From: a bacterium
GTDB taxonomy: Bacteria > Zhuqueibacterota > Zhuqueibacteria > Residuimicrobiales > Residuimicrobiaceae
DNA length: 64,000 bases
Direction of reading: 5' to 3'
Assembly (NCBI GenBank): GCA_029565685.1
Contig: JAKQNR010000001.1
Location: 69,710-133,709, forward strand
The notes under the pieces are model-generated. The model searched no databases. It was not told the origin of the DNA and saw only the letters and a list, made by a program, of their open reading frames with translations. Position 1 is the first letter of the stretch. Every line of letters begins with the position of its first letter. The translations under genes and the position numbers were made by a program. Shown piece after piece: positions 62,390 through 64,000 of this stretch.

Positions 62390-63409
62390 TTAATTCTTGT
62401 ACCAGAACTCATACCGCGCCCAGGCGTCAAAGGGCGGAAGGACGATATCATAGATCTGCGACATAAAGGCGCCGACGTTGGCGACAAAGGTTTTGGGGAC
62501 ATAGATCACATCATACGGATGGACGGCCAGATCCGCCTCCATATGTTCGGCAAGATGGCCGAAGGACAGATCCCTGCGGCTTGCCTCGGCTTTTTTCAAA
62601 TCCTTCGAACGGATGAGAATGACGCTGCTCATCTTGGCTGTCTTTTTCGGACCGCCGGCAGCGGCGATGGCGCGCATGAGCGTCATGCCTTTCGCCATGG
62701 AGATCAAGCCCGGCCGCTCCACCTCGCCCATCACATAGCACTGTTGGCCGCCGAACTGCCGTACCAGAATGGCGACCTCGGGATTCTGCAGCACGTCGCC
62801 ATATCCACGGGTGATCTCCTCGTCCAACTCGGCAGTGCTCTTGCCGGCGACATAGACGTCGCCCATTCGCTGCAGGGAGATGTAGCCATCCGGACGGACG
62901 GCGATCGTCTCATTGTATTCCGGCGTGTTGAAAAATTTCACTTCAATGACATCGCCGAAACCGAGCAGATATTCGCTGCCTCGCTCCGGCTCCATTCGTT
63001 CGGACAGGCGCACCACCTCAGCGGTCGAACGCGCGGGTTCGGCCTCGCGCACGCGGGTCTCACGCACCACTGTTTCAGTCTGGCTTTCGCTCTCGCTCAC
63101 GCGGGCGTTGGGGCCAGCCTCCGCGATCCGAGCTTCGGTTTCCGTTCTGACCGCCGGTGACGCGGCAGGGGCTTTTTTTACCACGCTGGTTCTTTTTCGG
63201 CTGCTTTTCTTCGGCGCCGCAGCAATCCGGGTCCGTTTGTTGGAGCTGAGCTCATCGGTCTTGCCGCTGTTTGCGTTTTGCAGATCGATGACCGCCTTGT
63301 TGCGGCCCTCATCGGCTGGACGGCTGTGCGGTTTGACGGAACAAGAAGTCCCTGCCATCCCAATCGACAGCACAGCCAGCGTCCAGAGCACGTTTGGAAG
63401 AGTCTTCAT
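62390..63409 (-). CDS. Polysaccharide export lipoprotein (Wza/OPX family)
   Basis: 339 aa from the ATG at 63409 (GAGG seven bases upstream), giving a lipoprotein signal LAVLSIGMAGTSC with Cys 23. A 120-residue low-complexity, charged linker follows. The Poly_export domain begins at EYLLGFGDVIEVKFFNTPEY, continues AVRPDGYISLQRMGDVYVAG, and an SLBB domain is seen in YVMGEVERPGLISMAKGMTL. A C-terminal aromatic-rich helix (DAWARYEFWYKN) could be the outer-membrane helix. It forms the outer-membrane channel for the polymer. First full EPS gene in the window. Confidence 0.92.
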   Translation of the reverse strand: MKTLPNVLWTLAVLSIGMAGTSCSVKPHSRPADEGRNKAVIDLQNANSGKTDELSSNKRTRIAAAPKKSSRKRTSVVKKAPAASPAVRTETEARIAEAGPNARVSESESQTETVVRETRVREAEPARSTAEVVRLSERMEPERGSEYLLGFGDVIEVKFFNTPEYNETIAVRPDGYISLQRMGDVYVAGKSTAELDEEITRGYGDVLQNPEVAILVRQFGGQQCYVMGEVERPGLISMAKGMTLMRAIAAAGGPKKTAKMSSVILIRSKDLKKAEASRRDLSFGHLAEHMEADLAVHPYDVIYVPKTFVANVGAFMSQIYDIVLPPFDAWARYEFWYKN

Positions 63410-63438
63410 AACTAACCTCATTGAGAAATGTAGTCGGC

Positions 63439-64000
63439 TTATTTGGCCATGGTCATTTTGATAAAAGTACGGTAACTGCCTGCTTCCATCATGCACAGAT
63501 AGGTTCCGGAAGGCACCAGCTGATTGTTCATATCGCGCCCGTCCCAAAGCACGTCATAGCGGCCGGCCGCCTGTGGAGCGTTCACCAACGTGCGCACCAG
63601 TTGCCCCATGATGTTGAAAATCTGCACGCGCACCGGGCCGGCCTCTTTGACCGTGTAGACGATGCTCGTAGTCGGATTAAAAGGATTGGGGAAATTCTGC
63701 TGCAGCGTAAAGGCATCGGGCCGTTTCTGGGTTATCAGCGAAATGGGACCATGCAGCATCTCCACTCCGCTTGCCGAGACATCCGCCAGCCAGTAAAAAT
63801 ATCTTTGGTTTTCCTCGACCTGAAAGTCCTGGAAATAATAGTTGTGCACGGTCTGAGAGTTGACCGCTCCGTCGATGAGCCGATCAGTGAGGCGGACGCG
63901 GCCGCTGTCGCGCGCAGTAGCGCGATAGAGGTGAAAGCCGAGGTTATCCGTCTCAGAGAAGGTGGACCAACGCAACACCACCAGGCCGGCTTCGTTCGCG
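63439..64000 (-). CDS. Secreted protein with C-terminal FlgD-like/type IX-like sorting domain, truncated at the window edge
   Basis: The frame is open through the right edge; the track start at 63981 is an internal GTG (preceded by ANEAGLV). The visible C-terminal part has the fibronectin-like phrase VLRWSTFSETDNLGFHLYRA, then a Ser/Thr-rich strand region and the sorting domain TLQQNFPNPFNPTTSIVYTV, ending YDVLWDGRDMNNQLVPSGTY and LCMMEAGSYRTFIKMTMAK. Such domains direct proteins across the outer membrane in FCB bacteria. The N-terminal function is outside the window. It ends 30 bp before the wza-like gene and may be its operon leader. Confidence 0.85.
   Translation of the reverse strand, partial: ANEAGLVVLRWSTFSETDNLGFHLYRATARDSGRVRLTDRLIDGAVNSQTVHNYYFQDFQVEENQRYFYWLADVSASGVEMLHGPISLITQKRPDAFTLQQNFPNPFNPTTSIVYTVKEAGPVRVQIFNIMGQLVRTLVNAPQAAGRYDVLWDGRDMNNQLVPSGTYLCMMEAGSYRTFIKMTMAK

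Noticed and set aside
1-64000. CRISPR arrays, tRNA, rRNA, tmRNA, IS elements
   Set aside because: Scanned by eye for regular repeats, the tRNA TTCRANNC arm, rRNA signatures and transposase motifs; none were convincing. A machine scan (tRNAscan, CRISPRCasFinder, ISfinder) would be needed to exclude weak cases.

Overview
This window looks like chromosomal DNA from an uncultured or little-studied Gram-negative bacterium of the FCB superphylum (KSB1 / Calditrichota / Ignavibacteria-like). The evidence is a gingipain-family (C25) peptidase next to a PorV/PorQ-type protein, secreted proteins ending in FlgD-like 'NFPNPFNP' C-terminal domains, many lipobox lipoproteins, a SpoIID protein in a non-sporeformer context, archaeal/eukaryotic-type ProRS and an ERCC4-type nuclease. 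The phylum is inferred from gene content; no marker phylogeny was run. No tRNA, rRNA, CRISPR array or intact transposon was seen. Promoters, where visible, are of the ordinary TTGACA/TATAAT type.

Layout. 1-12.8 kb is a mixed accessory region, mostly on the + strand: a left-truncated acyl-CoA/AMP ligase, a POT-like MFS transporter, two uroporphyrinogen-decarboxylase-like proteins, remnants of an SPFH-protein/Arc-like pair, a small histidine kinase, a large M28 peptidase with an extra degenerate M19-like domain, an ERCC4-HhH nuclease, DUF362, TerC and an exported sugar-isomerase-like protein. 13-21.3 kb (- strand) is a tightly packed operon: Cys-rich protein, ProRS, Zn protein, Era, SpoIID lipoprotein, alkaline-phosphatase-superfamily enzyme, endonuclease/exonuclease/phosphatase lipoprotein and an envelope protein. 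21.5-23.1 kb is a sodium/solute symporter. 23.3-28.6 kb (- strand) is smg, a TOPRIM-less topoisomerase-I relative, a Xer recombinase, hpf, hprK and mannose-family PTS IIA and IIB, ended by a hairpin terminator. 28.7-38.2 kb holds a giant SecA (about 2064 aa), nusB, ilvE and recJ. RNase P RNA lies at about 38.3-38.7 kb, directly behind a zinc-ribbon coiled-coil protein.

39.7-49.4 kb (- strand) encodes envelope and secreted proteins: an aminopeptidase-like protein, a beta-propeller phosphoesterase lipoprotein, a PorV-like protein and a 1607-aa C25 peptidase resembling PorU. A structured, probably non-coding stretch with a strong terminator precedes the peptidase gene. 49.9-64 kb (- strand) is an exopolysaccharide locus read right to left: Wza-like export lipoprotein, Wzz/GNVR protein, XRE regulator, ExeA-like ATPase, degenerate CpsD-like ATPase, O-antigen-ligase-like polymerase, methyltransferase, GT2, GDP-mannose/UDP-glucose dehydrogenase, GT4, a BNR-repeat lipoprotein, a GT39-like membrane glycosyltransferase and an orphan histidine-kinase dimerisation domain.

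The most unusual items are: SecA at about twice normal size, apparently through internal duplication of the preprotein-binding and helical-wing regions; the topoisomerase relative lacking both TOPRIM and the catalytic tyrosine; the M28-M19 fusion with a dead second domain; the CpsD-like protein whose P-loop lysine is alanine; and the candidate structured RNA at 49.4-49.6 kb. Start sites were moved from the ORF-track ends wherever a Shine-Dalgarno sequence, signal peptide or gene overlap favoured an internal start.
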